Positions 6,225 to 6,325 of a stretch of 6,325 nucleotides of DNA are shown piece by piece. Numbering within the stretch: position 1 is the first letter of the stretch; every line of letters starts with the position of its first letter. The translations under genes were made by a program, and so were the position numbers. Origin of the DNA: Pseudomonadota bacterium (GTDB taxonomy: Bacteria > Pseudomonadota > Gammaproteobacteria > Burkholderiales > Rhodocyclaceae); the NCBI GenBank assembly GCA_009778425.1, contig WRJU01000140.1:1-6325 (forward strand), written 5' to 3'. The notes under the pieces were generated by a model. That model saw only the letters and a program-made list of their open reading frames with translations, was not told the origin of the DNA and ran no database searches.

Positions 6225-6325
6225 ATGGAAACCATCGCCACACCGGAAGTTCCCGTTATGCGGCCAGACGAGATTGCGGCGCTCGAACGTCTACTTGCCG
6301 TCGCCAGCGCAAACAATTCCGACGG
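6225..6325 (+). CDS. Unidentified protein, N-terminal fragment (cut by window edge)
   Basis: A clear AAGGAG ribosome binding site at 6214-6219, 5 nt before an ATG, opens a frame that runs to the end of the window (33 complete codons). It begins METIATPEVPVMRPDEIAAL and continues ERLLAVASANNSD. The gene starts 44 nt after the lysS stop in the same direction. No hairpin terminator lies between them, so co-transcription with lysS is likely. The fragment is a soluble, partly helical sequence with no signal peptide. I do not recognise the family and too little is visible to suggest a function. The strong ribosome binding site and open frame make a real gene likely. Confidence 0.65.
   Translation, partial: METIATPEVPVMRPDEIAALERLLAVASANNSD

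Overview
The window looks like chromosomal DNA from a GC-rich betaproteobacterium. Lysyl-tRNA synthetase and YraN read like those of Rhodocyclales and relatives (Dechloromonas/Accumulibacter-like). This is a judgement from remembered protein motifs, not from a search. No tRNA, rRNA, CRISPR array, insertion sequence or attachment site is visible.

Layout: five genes run leftward on the minus strand, and two run rightward on the plus strand. Reading leftward from the divergent intergenic region (about 4564-4674), the minus genes are: (1) an uncharacterised P-loop NTPase of about 706 aa, with a C-terminal array of five 40-residue helical repeats; (2) a YraN/UPF0102 nuclease-fold protein, probably starting at a GTG; (3) a DOMON-like domain protein starting at GTG; (4) a DUF1343/NamZ-type exo-beta-N-acetylmuramidase, whose ATG overlaps the stop of the DOMON gene (ATGA); (5) the first 24 codons of a ribose-phosphate pyrophosphokinase, cut by the window edge. 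Gaps are 34, 96, -4 and 43 nt, so a shared leftward transcript is plausible, with the 96-nt gap its weakest link.

On the plus strand is lysS (class II lysyl-tRNA synthetase, complete, 501 aa). It is followed 44 nt later by the start of an unidentified gene with a strong ribosome binding site, truncated by the window end.

Functionally, lysS is housekeeping. The DOMON-like and NamZ-like pair is most simply read as a small, translationally coupled peptidoglycan-fragment processing unit. The most interesting item is the NTPase. Its layout (Walker A NTPase core, probable winged-helix region, superstructure-forming repeats) is that of STAND-type signal-transduction or defence ATPases. Its exact family is uncharacterised as far as I know, and no partner effector gene is next to it. 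A perfect TATAAT in the divergent region, pointing at this gene, supports a start much closer to its NTPase core than the longest open frame would suggest.
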